Below are positions 1 through 8,528 of a DNA stretch of 64,000 bases, in pieces (positions within the stretch are counted from its first letter, which is position 1; the number at the start of each line of letters is the position of its first letter). Below the pieces are notes generated by a model. The model was not told where the DNA came from and did no database searches. It saw only the letters and a list, made by a program, of their open reading frames with translations. Position numbers and translations under genes: made by a program. The stretch spans positions 1 to 64,000 of the forward strand of contig NZ_JAHEVJ010000008.1 of assembly GCF_018599245.1 (NCBI RefSeq), in the 5' to 3' direction. This DNA is from Aliiroseovarius lamellibrachiae. GTDB lineage: Bacteria > Pseudomonadota > Alphaproteobacteria > Rhodobacterales > Rhodobacteraceae.

Positions 1-99
1 TGTCGTCCGCGCCGTCTGGCGTCCCGTTGTGCGCCTCAGCGCCGCCGGTGAAGTGGGTTCTAAGGTTATCACCCACTACCCGCAACCCCTTTTTTCTCA

Positions 100-132
100 A
101 AAATACAGATTTTTGCGATGTTTCTGTATTTT
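100..132. repeat. Inverted repeat in AT-rich stretch
   Basis: AAAATACAG at 100-108 is matched exactly by CTGTATTTT at 124-132, with 15 nt between. Nine perfect base pairs could form a hairpin or a binding site. It lies upstream of the DnaA box and the GANTC cluster. Confidence 0.5.
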
Positions 133-223
133 CCTTTGAAATTAGGGGGTTATGGAAAGGTTAAGAAAGGAAAGCAGGGGCTTTGCGCAACTTTGTTAGC
201 CTGATCTGCACCTTGCCGGGGAG

Positions 224-232
224 TTATCCACA
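224..232 (+). promoter_or_regulatory. Perfect DnaA box
   Basis: TTATCCACA matches the DnaA-box consensus exactly. It lies in gene-free DNA about 45 bp before a GANTC cluster. A single 9-mer can occur by chance in a window this size, so the support comes from the surroundings. Confidence 0.5.
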
Positions 233-276
233 GCTTCGATTTGATTTTTGTCGTCCCAATCCCGGTCGCGCCCCAT

Positions 277-436
277 GAATCGCCCCGAGTCAGACGTGAA
301 TCGCGAGACTCACCCCGAAATTCGCCCCAATTATTTTGTGATTTGGTCGATTTTTTTCGATTCACCGCGATTCACTTGATTTGAGTCGCGATGAATCGGT
401 GGAATCGGGGTGATTTGCCGACTCGCATCGCGATTC
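277..436. repeat. Cluster of 11 GANTC (CcrM) sites with CGATTCAC repeats
   Basis: GANTC occurs at 277, 287, 298, 307, 359, 369, 383, 393, 402, 420 and 432. About one site per 256 bp is expected by chance, so less than one in this stretch. Many copies are part of a longer word, CGATTCAC (358, 368, 431) or its reverse GTGAATCG (296). GANTC is the target of the cell-cycle methyltransferase CcrM in alphaproteobacteria. The cluster may couple methylation state to replication or transcription. Confidence 0.65.
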
Positions 437-450
437 ACCTGCCTCAACCA

Positions 451-479
451 AAAGGGCGGAGCAAAAAGCCCCGCCCTTT
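451..479 (-). terminator. Terminator of msrPQ
   Basis: AAAGGGCGG and CCGCCCTTT form a nine-pair stem around an A-rich loop, about 45 bp beyond the msrQ stop codon. A short T run follows on the minus strand. Confidence 0.6.
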
Positions 480-524
480 GTCTGCGTTTCACATTAAATA
501 GGTGCCCTTTGGACCTTCAGCGTC

Positions 525-1133
525 TTACCCGCGCGCAAACATCGGCAATTGCTTTGGCAAACGAGTCGCAAGCAAGCCCAGGATCACCGCCAGGTAAATC
601 ATCGGTTCCAGCTGCCAGGTTTTGGTCAGCATCACATAATGTACGCCGCCCAGAACAACCGCCGGGTAAACCAGCTTATGCAACTTGCGCCAGCGCGGCC
701 CAAGTTTGCGAACGGACCAGTTGTTGGATGTGACCGCCAGGGGCAGCATCAAAACCAAAGCACCAAAGCCAACGGTCACATAGGGGCGCTTTAGAATATC
801 GGCCCAGACCTGCGACAGGATTTGCACATCCAGCACCAACCAAACCAGAAAATGGCTAAACACCAGATAGAAGGTCAGCACGCCAATGGCCCGGCGAAAC
901 TTCATCAAGTTCAAGCCAAGCAGTTTGCGCAGCGGAGTGATCGCCAAACCAAGGATCATCACCTGAAGAGAAAGCTCGCCCAACTCATGTTCCAGCGCTT
1001 TGATCGGCTCTACCCCATAGTTACCGGTTGCGGCCAAGCCAAACATCACGATCGGCGCGATCAGGCCAACCAAATAGACCATCCAGACCGGCACGCGGCG
1101 CAGGGCTGTATTCACATGGGGGATCATCGTCAT
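525..1133 (-). CDS. msrQ: MsrQ, heme membrane subunit of the MsrPQ methionine sulfoxide reductase
   Basis: MsrQ is a b-type heme protein of the inner membrane that passes electrons to periplasmic MsrP, which repairs oxidised methionine in envelope proteins. The roughly 200-residue product has several membrane spans and histidines expected for heme binding, for example in LEHELGEL, FSHFLVW and GGVHYVM, as in the ferric-reductase-like family. It lies directly downstream of msrP on the same strand, which confirms the assignment. An AAGGA at suitable spacing favours the start at 1133 over the first ATG at 1142. A terminator follows the stop codon. Confidence 0.9.
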   Translation of the reverse strand: MTMIPHVNTALRRVPVWMVYLVGLIAPIVMFGLAATGNYGVEPIKALEHELGELSLQVMILGLAITPLRKLLGLNLMKFRRAIGVLTFYLVFSHFLVWLVLDVQILSQVWADILKRPYVTVGFGALVLMLPLAVTSNNWSVRKLGPRWRKLHKLVYPAVVLGGVHYVMLTKTWQLEPMIYLAVILGLLATRLPKQLPMFARG

Positions 1134-1198
1134 GAATATCATTCCTTTCGGTCGTGGGGTGGCGAAAGTCCGATTGGTGAAACGCCAACCCCCTCAGC

Positions 1199-2107
1199 TT
1201 AAAAGTTCGCTTTCAAATCCATGCCGGAATAAAGCGACGCGACCTCTTCTTCATAGCCATTGAACATCAGCGTCTCTTGTCGCTTGGCAAACAGACCACC
1301 GCCAACCTTACGTTCGGTGGCTTGCGACCAACGTGGGTGATCCACGCGCGGGTTCACGTTCGAGTAAAACCCATACTCAGACGGCTGCAGCATATTCCAT
1401 GTGGTTTCAGGCTGGGTATCGGTCAGGGTCACGCGCACAATCGATTTGATCGATTTAAAACCGTATTTCCACGGCACCACCAAACGCAGCGGCGCACCGT
1501 TTTGTTTTGGAAGATCGTCGCCGTAAAGACCCGTTGCCATAAACGACAGCGGGTGCATGGCTTCGTCCAACCGCAAACCTTCGCGGTACGGCCAATCGAT
1601 CCCACGACCAGACACGCCGGGCATCTCGTCAGGGCGCACCAGCGTTTGAAAGGCCACATATTTGGCGCCGGATTGAACGCCGGCCAAATCCAAAAGCTGC
1701 TTTAGCTCAAATCCATTCCAAGGAATGACCATCGACCAGGCTTCCACACAGCGGAAGCGATAGATGCGTTCTTCAATATTCATCTTGGCCAGAATGTCCC
1801 CAAGCCCGTAATTGCCGGGCCGCTCGACCAGACCGTCGATTTGAACAGCCCAAGGGTCAATGGTCAGACGATCCGCATATTTGGCGGGATCCCCTTTACC
1901 GGTGCCGAACTCATAAAAGTTGTTATAGGCCGTGATATCCTCAAGGCTGTTGGGGGTTTCATCGGACGAGTATTTGCCCGCCGCCAACCCCGGCCCGGCA
2001 AGCGCCGTTACTGCCGCAGCCCCCAAACCACCCATCAATTGACGGCGATTCAGGAAATCGGATTTGGGCGTAATGTCGGAATATTTCAGCGCGGACTTAT
2101 AAGCCAT
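1199..2107 (-). CDS. msrP: MsrP, periplasmic molybdenum methionine sulfoxide reductase
   Basis: The 302-residue product is the catalytic molybdopterin subunit that reduces methionine sulfoxide in periplasmic proteins. It begins with a twin-arginine signal ([10 protein letters not shown], about residues 20-29, then a hydrophobic Ala-rich stretch), so it is exported folded with its cofactor. Cys120 in YRFRCVEAW is the expected molybdenum ligand of the sulfite-oxidase fold. Length and the downstream msrQ fit the family (formerly YedY). The start is preceded by AGAGGTG. Residues after 120, such as PWNGFEL and PWKYGFKS, are typical of MsrP. Confidence 0.95.
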   Translation of the reverse strand: MAYKSALKYSDITPKSDFLNRRQLMGGLGAAAVTALAGPGLAAGKYSSDETPNSLEDITAYNNFYEFGTGKGDPAKYADRLTIDPWAVQIDGLVERPGNYGLGDILAKMNIEERIYRFRCVEAWSMVIPWNGFELKQLLDLAGVQSGAKYVAFQTLVRPDEMPGVSGRGIDWPYREGLRLDEAMHPLSFMATGLYGDDLPKQNGAPLRLVVPWKYGFKSIKSIVRVTLTDTQPETTWNMLQPSEYGFYSNVNPRVDHPRWSQATERKVGGGLFAKRQETLMFNGYEEEVASLYSGMDLKANF

Positions 2108-2324
2108 GAAAAGGCACCTCTTCTTTCTGTTAGAAAAGATCTAGAGCACCGGCGGAGAAATTCCAAAGCACATCAACTCACGTCCGCGTTGGGAGGTTGT
2201 AACAAATCAGCAATGCCCCGGTGAAACCACGGAACTTCGGGGGAGTTCCCGCCCGAACAGACCATCCCCCCCACACCACCTATATATAATGTGTATGCAC
2301 ATCGTGCCAAAGACCAAGGTGATG

Positions 2325-2783
2325 TCAGATGGGCAGGCCAAGTTTGCGATAAATAAAGCTCATCAACCACGCGGGTCCAATCAGCAAAAACTGCACGTCT
2401 TTAAAGAACGATGGCTTCTTGCCCTCAACCTTATGTCCCCAAAACTGGCCGATCCAGGCGATGACGAAAAGCGCCACGGCAACTTGCCATAAAGGGGACG
2501 GACTGACGCGGTCGACCCAGATCACACTCCAAAAGCAAAGAACGACAAACCCCATCACGCCGATGGTAAGGCGCGGGGATTGGAACAGGTAATATGCCCC
2601 CGCCCCTAGCGTTGCGATCAAAAGCCATGCCCCCTGCCCCAAAATCGCAGGCGCAGGCAGCGCATATAAAAATGCCATGACGGTCCAAAAGATCACCGGC
2701 ACGCAGATCCAATGCACCAGCTTATTTGTCGGGTTTTGATGACTTTCCCCGTATTCCTCTAACAATGCCTCAATGCGCGCCAT
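2325..2783 (-). CDS. Mpo1-like (DUF962) membrane protein
   Basis: This 152-residue protein has four or more hydrophobic segments and begins with ARIEALLEEYGESHQNPTNK, typical of the DUF962 family. The yeast member Mpo1 is an iron-dependent dioxygenase acting on 2-hydroxy fatty acids. The family histidines are present: His15 before NPTNK, His24 in the next helix, and a later GHK. The bacterial function is not established; a lipid-oxidising role is inferred from the family. It stands alone, and its start has GGAGAGG upstream. Confidence 0.75.
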   Translation of the reverse strand: MARIEALLEEYGESHQNPTNKLVHWICVPVIFWTVMAFLYALPAPAILGQGAWLLIATLGAGAYYLFQSPRLTIGVMGFVVLCFWSVIWVDRVSPSPLWQVAVALFVIAWIGQFWGHKVEGKKPSFFKDVQFLLIGPAWLMSFIYRKLGLPI

Positions 2784-3114
2784 GTTTTGGTCCTCTCCAT
2801 TTGCTTATGAACGCTAACATCGAATATTGCGCGATCCCGAGCCTGACCAAACGTAAGCATTTTTCGGCCCACATGGGAAACCGGGGGTTTTTCGGCGCAG
2901 CCTCGCCCAAAGGCGCAATTTTCATCAGAGAGGTTTCGCCGTCCCGGTTTGGTCCCGCGAAAAGTCGCCGTAGGAGAGATGAGATTCCCGCAACCTCGCG
3001 CTCAAATCAACGTGAACGCCAGAAATGGGGTGATCTCTTTTTGGTGGCGTGGCTGTGATGGCCCTGCGTCGCATGTTTGGCGCATTTAACGAACACCACT
3101 TACGGAGCAAACTT
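2784..3114. other. Gene-free interval
   Basis: This 331-bp interval between divergent genes contains reading frames with no recognisable family and poor starts. It presumably holds the promoters of the DUF962 gene and the EF-hand gene. I see no repeat or RNA gene. Confidence 0.4.
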
Positions 3115-3351
3115 ATGAAAATCCCTACACTCGCCGGACTTCTGCTGATCGCTGGCGCAAGCACCCTGGTTGCCGAAACCAAGCTGGATGCCAATGAAGA
3201 CGGCATGATCACAATGGAAGAAATGGCTGCGACCTTCCCAGACGTCAGCACCGACACATTCTCTGCCGCAGATGCTGATGACAATGGCGCGCTGGACGCA
3301 ACCGAGCTGACTGCCGCACAAGAAGCAGGCCTCATCCCCACCGACATGTAA
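3115..3351 (+). CDS. Small secreted EF-hand protein
   Basis: The 78-residue product starts with a signal peptide (MKIPTLAG, hydrophobic core, cleavage near LVAE). Two calcium-binding loops follow: DANEDGMITMEE and DADDNGALDATE, with Asp at loop positions 1, 3 and 5 and Glu at 12. It is probably a periplasmic calcium sensor or buffer; the partner is unknown. The start at 3115 is preceded by CGGAGC; the frame is open further upstream (3049), but that extension would precede the signal peptide. A strong bidirectional terminator separates it from clpB. Confidence 0.8.
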   Translation: MKIPTLAGLLLIAGASTLVAETKLDANEDGMITMEEMAATFPDVSTDTFSAADADDNGALDATELTAAQEAGLIPTDM

Positions 3352-3381
3352 GCGCCCCCGCGCCACCACTCACATGAAAAA

Positions 3382-3417
3382 GCCCCCGCCGAGGATCCTC
3401 GGCGGGGGCATCTTTTT
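3382..3417. terminator. Bidirectional terminator between EF-hand gene and clpB
   Basis: A 12-pair perfect stem (GCCCCCGCCGAG / CTCGGCGGGGGC) closes a GATC loop. T runs are present on both strands (3413-3417 on plus; A run 3377-3381 for minus), so it can end both converging transcripts. Confidence 0.9.
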
Positions 3418-3425
3418 AAACGCAC

Positions 3426-6041
3426 TTAGTGAACGACAGCGTCCTCAGGCGGTTGCTGGTTGGTGTTGCCAACACGATCCCCGATGATCAGACCATCGGC
3501 ACCGGCTGAGACGACAATCGTGTCCCCATCCATCAGATCACCCGCCAACAGAAGCTCTGCCAGTTGATCTTGAAGCGCCCGCTGGATCACACGTTTTAAA
3601 GGACGCGCGCCAAACACCGGGTCATACCCCTCATCCGCCAACCATGTTTTCGCGCCATCATCCAAAGTCATGGTGATGTTGCGCGCCGCAAGTCGTTTGG
3701 CCAAGTTGGCCAATTGGATCTCGACAATCCCATCCATGTCTTTGCGGGCAAGCCGATCAAAGATGATCGTCTCATCCAGACGGTTCAGGAATTCAGGTCG
3801 GAAATGGGCGCGCACCGCGTCCATCACATCACGTCGCGCATCAGACGCATCCGCACCGTCAGGCAGCTGGCTCAACGCTTGCGCGCCAAGGTTTGACGTC
3901 AGGATGATCAGCGTTTGCTTAAAGTCGACGGTGCGCCCCTGACCATCGGTCAGAACCCCATCGTCCAGAACCTGCAACAGCACGTTGAACACATCGGGGT
4001 GCGCCTTTTCGACCTCGTCAAACAGCACCACCTGATACGGGCGACGGCGAACCGCTTCGGTCAACACGCCCCCTTCGTCATAGCCAACATAGCCGGGGGG
4101 TGCCCCGATCAAACGCGCCACGGCGTGCTTTTCCATGAACTCTGACATGTCAATGCGCACCATCGCGCTGTCATCGTCGAACAAGAACTCAGCCACCGCT
4201 TTGGTCAGTTCGGTTTTCCCGACCCCTGTTGGCCCGAGAAACAGGAACGAACCCAACGGGCGGTTTTCGTCGTTCAGCCCCGCACGCGCCCGGCGCACAG
4301 CGTTTGACACGGCGGTTACGGCCGCAGATTGACCAATGACACGACGATGCAGTTCGTCCTCCATCCGAAGCAGCTTTTCACGCTCGCCTTCCAGCATTTT
4401 GGACGTTGGAATGCCTGTCCAACGCTCAACCACGGATGCGATTTGTTCGGGGCGCACGGCCTCTTCGACCATCATTTCGCCTTCGGCTTCCTCAGCATCC
4501 TCAAGCTTGTTCTCAAGCTCAGGAATGATGCCATACGACAGTTCACCTGCGCGGGCGAGGTTGCCGTCTCGCTTGGCGATGTCCAGTTCAGCGCGCGCAC
4601 GGTCAAGATGCTCTTTCAGCGTGCGGGCCCCTTCCAGCATATCGCGTTCGGCCTGCCATTTGGCGGTCATCGCGCCTGATTTTTCTTGTAGATCAGACAG
4701 TTCCGTTTCCAGTTTGGACAACCGATCCTTGGACGCTTTGTCATCCTCAAGCCGCAGGGCCTCGGCCTCGATCTGCATTTGTAGGATCTGACGATCCAGC
4801 GCGTCGAGCTCTTCTGGTTTGCTGTCCACCTCCATCCGCAAGCGGCTGGCGGCCTCGTCCACAAGGTCGATGGCTTTGTCTGGCAAAAAGCGATCGGTGA
4901 TATAGCGGTGACTTAGCGTGGCCGCCGACACCAAGGCGCTGTCGGAAATGCGCACCCCGTGGTGGAGTTCGTATTTCTCTTTGATGCCCCGAAGGATCGA
5001 GATTGTGTCTTCGACGGTGGGTTCCTGCACCACAATCGGCTGAAAACGGCGCGCAAGGGCGGCGTCTTTTTCAACGTATTTGCGGTACTCATCCAGCGTG
5101 GTTGCACCCACACAGTGAAGCTCCCCGCGTGCGAGCGCCGGTTTGATCAGGTTGGCGGCATCCATTGCCCCATCCGATTTCCCCGCCCCAACCAGCGTGT
5201 GCATCTCATCAATAAAGAGGATGATTTCACCGGCGGCAGAGGTCACTTCGTTCAGCACAGCCTTAAGCCGCTCTTCAAATTCGCCACGGTATTTCGCACC
5301 GGCAATCAGCGACCCCATATCAAGCGCCAAAAGGCGTTTGTTGCGCAGGCTTTCGGGCACATCGCCATTCACGATGCGCAGCGCCAGCCCTTCGGCGATT
5401 GCAGTTTTACCAACGCCAGGCTCACCGATCAACACAGGGTTGTTTTTGGTGCGGCGCGACAAGACCTGCATCGCGCGACGAATTTCTTCGTCCCGGCCAA
5501 TAATTGGGTCGATTTTTCCCTCACGGGCCGCTTCGGTCAGATCCCTTGCGTATTTATTTAGCGCCTCATAGCTGTCTTCGGCCGATGCGCTGTCAGCGGT
5601 ACGACCTTGGCGCAAATCATTGATCGCGGCGTTCAATTTCTGGGCGTCAACGCCGCCGGCTTCTAATGCCTCTTTTGCTTTGGATTTCACAATGGCAAGG
5701 GCAGTCAACAACCGTTCGACCGGGACAAAGCTGTCGCCGGCTTGTTTGGCAATTTTACCGGCTTCATCCACGACCGCAGCAATGGAATTATCCATATAAA
5801 CCTGCGCACCGTCGCCAGAGACCTTTGGCAGTTTCGCCAACCGTTCGTCCAGCGCCACGCGCACATCATCTGGCACGCCACCGGCCTTACGGATCAGGTT
5901 TGCGCTCATCCCTTCTTCGTCATCCAGAAGGGCCTTTAGAATATGTTCGGGAACCAGTCGTTGGTGGTTTTCACGCATCGCAATGGTCTGTGCTGCTTGA
6001 ATAAACCCGCGCGACCGTTCGGTAAACTTCGATACATCCAT
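3426..6041 (-). CDS. clpB: ClpB, ATP-dependent disaggregase chaperone
   Basis: The 871-residue product is the Hsp100 disaggregase that works with DnaK to rescue aggregated proteins after heat stress. It has a ClpN repeat domain (about 1-145), a first AAA+ module with Walker [11 protein letters not shown] and Walker [11 protein letters not shown], the coiled-coil middle domain (about 400-530, rich in Glu/Arg/Leu), and a second AAA+ module with [10 protein letters not shown] and VVLFDEVEK. Length matches ClpB rather than ClpA or ClpC. The start [10 protein letters not shown] is preceded by AAGGAGAA; a longer upstream frame is not used. A heat-shock-type promoter lies upstream. Confidence 0.97.
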   Translation of the reverse strand: MDVSKFTERSRGFIQAAQTIAMRENHQRLVPEHILKALLDDEEGMSANLIRKAGGVPDDVRVALDERLAKLPKVSGDGAQVYMDNSIAAVVDEAGKIAKQAGDSFVPVERLLTALAIVKSKAKEALEAGGVDAQKLNAAINDLRQGRTADSASAEDSYEALNKYARDLTEAAREGKIDPIIGRDEEIRRAMQVLSRRTKNNPVLIGEPGVGKTAIAEGLALRIVNGDVPESLRNKRLLALDMGSLIAGAKYRGEFEERLKAVLNEVTSAAGEIILFIDEMHTLVGAGKSDGAMDAANLIKPALARGELHCVGATTLDEYRKYVEKDAALARRFQPIVVQEPTVEDTISILRGIKEKYELHHGVRISDSALVSAATLSHRYITDRFLPDKAIDLVDEAASRLRMEVDSKPEELDALDRQILQMQIEAEALRLEDDKASKDRLSKLETELSDLQEKSGAMTAKWQAERDMLEGARTLKEHLDRARAELDIAKRDGNLARAGELSYGIIPELENKLEDAEEAEGEMMVEEAVRPEQIASVVERWTGIPTSKMLEGEREKLLRMEDELHRRVIGQSAAVTAVSNAVRRARAGLNDENRPLGSFLFLGPTGVGKTELTKAVAEFLFDDDSAMVRIDMSEFMEKHAVARLIGAPPGYVGYDEGGVLTEAVRRRPYQVVLFDEVEKAHPDVFNVLLQVLDDGVLTDGQGRTVDFKQTLIILTSNLGAQALSQLPDGADASDARRDVMDAVRAHFRPEFLNRLDETIIFDRLARKDMDGIVEIQLANLAKRLAARNITMTLDDGAKTWLADEGYDPVFGARPLKRVIQRALQDQLAELLLAGDLMDGDTIVVSAGADGLIIGDRVGNTNQQPPEDAVVH

Positions 6042-6114
6042 ATCATTCTCCTTTTCAAAGCGCCCATATGTCGGATGCCCACTTTTGCGGCACACCCCTG
6101 ACGGGCCTTAAGAC

Positions 6115-6145
6115 ATAAATGGGAACACTGTGCCGCAACCGCAAG
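6115..6145 (-). promoter_or_regulatory. RpoH (sigma-32) type promoter of clpB
   Basis: Read on the minus strand, CCCCTTG is followed by 18 nt and then CCCATTTAT. This matches the sigma-32 pattern CTTGAAA, N11-16, CCCATnT (15 nt after the seventh -35 base). It lies about 75 bp upstream of the clpB start. Confidence 0.7.
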
Positions 6146-6231
6146 GGGTAGGTCGTCGGGGGGAAGGAAAGAATGAATTTACCCTTTTCCACCACGCTCT
6201 ATGCTGAGAATGTGGCCCCTGCGAGGTCCCA

Positions 6232-6519
6232 ATGTATGTATCAAGTATCACATTATCGAACCTATCTTACGACGAGGTTCTTGGCCGCATCAGCGGTTCT
6301 GTCTCCCTGCAAATCAATGATGAGGCTGCGTCATCAGCCCATGCCGTGAATGCACAGTTTTTATGCCGCGTCCCCGAAGCCTCTTCCCTGCCCCATCAGG
6401 AACAGCTCATCGCCCTTGCCCGCGAGGCCCTGCGTCAGGCACGCCGATTGCCTGACTATGCGGCATTGTGTGAAAACGATGCTTTTCGCCATGAAAATAT
6501 CACCGTCACGGGGGGATAG
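6232..6519 (+). CDS. Hypothetical protein, 95 residues
   Basis: I do not recognise a family. The protein is soluble, without signal peptide or membrane segment, and has a helical C-terminal half (QEQLIALAREALRQARRLPDY). GAGG precedes the start. It lies 80 bp upstream of pyrF on the same strand and divergent from clpB, so it may share the pyrF transcript. Codon use looks like its neighbours. Confidence 0.6.
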   Translation: MYVSSITLSNLSYDEVLGRISGSVSLQINDEAASSAHAVNAQFLCRVPEASSLPHQEQLIALAREALRQARRLPDYAALCENDAFRHENITVTGG

Positions 6520-6599
6520 GGATGTGCGCCGGGCGTTTCCGCATTTGCCTTTGCAAAAGTCGCCCGTTAGGACATGGCAACGACCTATAGGAGCTGACC

Positions 6600-7310
6600 A
6601 TGATTGCCACCCCCCATTCTGATGACCGCCTTATTGTTGCATTGGACGTCCCAAATGCCTTGGATGGCTTGAAGCTGGCGCAAGACCTTGGTGATGCTGT
6701 TAGCTTTTATAAAATTGGCCTTGGAATGCTGACAACCGGCGGGCTGGCTCTGGCCAACGAACTGAAAGACGAGCTTGGCAAAAAGATCTTCCTCGACATG
6801 AAGCTTTTTGACATTGGCAACACTGTCGAATCTGCTGTTCGCGGGCTGTCACAGTTCAATCTGGATTTTCTCACCGTGCATGGTGATCCGCATGTTGTGC
6901 GCGCCGCCCAGATCGGCAAAGGCGCCTCTGACATGAAAATTTTGGCCGTCACCGTTCTGACCTCGCTTGATCGCGCAGATTTGGATGCGTCTTGTTACAA
7001 ACCCGGTGATGTTCAGGATTTGGTGCTGGAACGCGCCGCAATCGCAATGGCCGCCGGGGCGGATGGTGTGATCGCATCCCCACAAGAGGCGGCCTTGATC
7101 CGCGCCTTGCCAGAGGCCAAAGGCAAGCTGATTGTGACACCGGGTGTTCGCCCCACCGGGGCGGATCTGGGGGACCAAAAGCGCATCGCCACCCCGACAC
7201 AAGCCATCGCAGACGGCGTGGATCATATCGTTGTCGGTCGGCCAATTTATCAGACCCCCAATCCCCGCGCCGCAGCACAAGCCATTTTGGCCGAACTTGC
7301 GTCGGCTTAA
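6600..7310 (+). CDS. pyrF: Orotidine 5'-phosphate decarboxylase
   Basis: PyrF converts OMP to UMP, the last step of pyrimidine synthesis. The 236-residue length is normal. The catalytic D-x-K-x-x-D motif is present as Asp66, Lys68 and Asp71 (LDMKLFDIGNT). The phosphate-binding segments VTPGVRP and IVVGRPI are near the C-terminus. An AGGAGCT sits at the right distance before the ATG. Confidence 0.97.
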   Translation: MIATPHSDDRLIVALDVPNALDGLKLAQDLGDAVSFYKIGLGMLTTGGLALANELKDELGKKIFLDMKLFDIGNTVESAVRGLSQFNLDFLTVHGDPHVVRAAQIGKGASDMKILAVTVLTSLDRADLDASCYKPGDVQDLVLERAAIAMAAGADGVIASPQEAALIRALPEAKGKLIVTPGVRPTGADLGDQKRIATPTQAIADGVDHIVVGRPIYQTPNPRAAAQAILAELASA

Positions 7311-7419
7311 ATCCACAAGACACGCGGCCACATTCTAGCGGATCACGCTTGATCAAAACTGTTGAACACGCATGTGTCGGACTTGCGCCAACACAAAATC
7401 TCCGGATCATAATATCCAA

Positions 7420-7473
7420 GCACGCTACATTTACCTTTGGGCAGATGTAGCGTGCCAAGATATTAAAAATATC
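7420..7473. promoter_or_regulatory. Two inverted repeats in the leader of a membrane-protein gene
   Basis: GCACGCTACAT (7420-7430) pairs perfectly with ATGTAGCGTGC (7445-7455) over a 14-nt loop. Directly after it, GATATT-aaa-AATATC (7459-7473) forms a second hairpin that ends one or two bases before the ribosome binding site GGAGGG. No T run follows the first stem, so it is not an ordinary terminator of pyrF. An operator or translational control element is likely. Confidence 0.6.
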
Positions 7474-7482
7474 GGAGGGCAC

Positions 7483-8208
7483 ATGCCTAGAGATCAAGAC
7501 CCAGATCGCGCCACAATGATGCGTCTGCGCCGCGGCATTGGCGCAATTGGTATCGGATTGCCCTTTGCGCTTTTGCTTGGTGTGCATCTGGCAGGCGTCC
7601 CCATGGAGAACTCTATCTCAGAATTCTTCTTTTCAGAGCTACGCGAGGTCTTCGTGGCGGCCGCTGCGGGTGTTGGACTGTTTTTGCTGGCCTATGAAGG
7701 CTATCCGCCGCGGCCCAAAGAAATCCTGACGGATCGGCGGGTTTCTGGTTTGGCGGGGGCAAGCGTGTTGGTTATGGCGTTTGTGCCGACCCTTTGCGCG
7801 CGAGGCACATGCGCGCATCCCCCGACGCTTTTTGACCGCCTGATCCCGGCAAGTGCAGACACCACACAGGCCGCGATACATTTGACCGCCGCAGGGCTGT
7901 TTCTGCTGAGTTTGGGGATCATGTCACAACGCGTTTTTACCCGCTGCACACGCCCAAGCAAGTCGCTGTTCAAACAACGCCGCAACCTCTGTTACCAGAT
8001 TTTCGGCTGGGTGATTTTTACGATGGTGGGTGTAATTGGCGTGATGAAGCTGGGATTTCCCAACATTGGCCATCACTGGGATACGCAGTGGCATTTCACA
8101 TTCTGGGCTGAAAGCGTCGCCGTCTGGGCCTTTGGGCTATCGTGGTTGATGAAAGGCGCGGCCATGCAGACCGCAATGCCGTATCTTTTTGGGAAAGGGG
8201 CCGACTAG
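7483..8208 (+). CDS. Multi-pass membrane protein of unknown function
   Basis: The 241-residue protein has about six hydrophobic segments (for example IGIGLPFALLLGVHLAG, FVAAAAGVGLFLLAYEGY and IHLTAAGLFLLSLGIM) with Arg-rich cytoplasmic loops. Topology and size resemble DUF998-like membrane proteins, but this is not a firm match. The pair WDTQWHFTFW near the end is distinctive. The start at 7483 is chosen because CGGAGGG precedes it; the frame is open further upstream through the hairpins. No clear link to neighbouring genes. Confidence 0.7.
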   Translation: MPRDQDPDRATMMRLRRGIGAIGIGLPFALLLGVHLAGVPMENSISEFFFSELREVFVAAAAGVGLFLLAYEGYPPRPKEILTDRRVSGLAGASVLVMAFVPTLCARGTCAHPPTLFDRLIPASADTTQAAIHLTAAGLFLLSLGIMSQRVFTRCTRPSKSLFKQRRNLCYQIFGWVIFTMVGVIGVMKLGFPNIGHHWDTQWHFTFWAESVAVWAFGLSWLMKGAAMQTAMPYLFGKGAD

Positions 8209-8231
8209 CCCCCCTCCTTGCATGTGATGAT

Positions 8232-8528
8232 CTAATTCTCGTTGATGTCACTATCAAAATGTTTGGTCTGCCCGCTGCGCACGCCGATGACACTGCGCAT
8301 TCCCAGCCAAGCGGCGATGGAAACACAGCCAAAAATCACCAACATCCAAGGCAGGGATATTGCCAACCCAAGCAGAGCAAGGATCGCGACAACGGCGGCC
8401 CCAACCGCGAAGCCCAAAAAGACAAACCCCGGTGCGAAGATTTCAAAAATCACCAAACCGATCGCAAAGGCGGCCCAAAGCCACCATTCCGACCATAAGG
8501 CAGATGCGTCCATCACCTGTTCCATCAT
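8232..8528 (-). CDS. NfeD-like membrane protein
   Basis: This 98-residue protein has two to three hydrophobic segments and motifs of the short NfeD family (EIFAPGFVFLGFAVGAA). NfeD proteins partner with SPFH proteins in membrane microdomains. It overlaps the end of the SPFH gene by an ATGA junction (start ATG 8528, stop of the upstream gene at 8525-8527), so the two are translationally coupled. Confidence 0.85.
   Translation of the reverse strand: MMEQVMDASALWSEWWLWAAFAIGLVIFEIFAPGFVFLGFAVGAAVVAILALLGLAISLPWMLVIFGCVSIAAWLGMRSVIGVRSGQTKHFDSDINEN

Larger units (their letters stand above)
1..440. other. Gene-free, possible replication-control region
   Basis: No convincing gene is present. Positions 1-51 could be the end of a basic reading frame entering from the left (...APQRRR then stop), but I cannot identify it. 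Next comes an AT-rich stretch (about 89-165), a perfect DnaA box, and a dense cluster of GANTC sites. AT-rich DNA, a DnaA box and CcrM sites together are typical of alphaproteobacterial replication origins, but only one perfect DnaA box is visible and the gene to the left is unknown. The origin reading is inference. Confidence 0.4.

Noticed and set aside
150-365. 71-codon minus-strand frame in the DnaA/GANTC region
   Set aside because: Its product is an artefact of repeated GATTC words, with no ribosome site.
2726-3058. 110-codon plus-strand frame upstream of the EF-hand gene
   Set aside because: It overlaps the DUF962 gene start, has no domain and has unusual composition.
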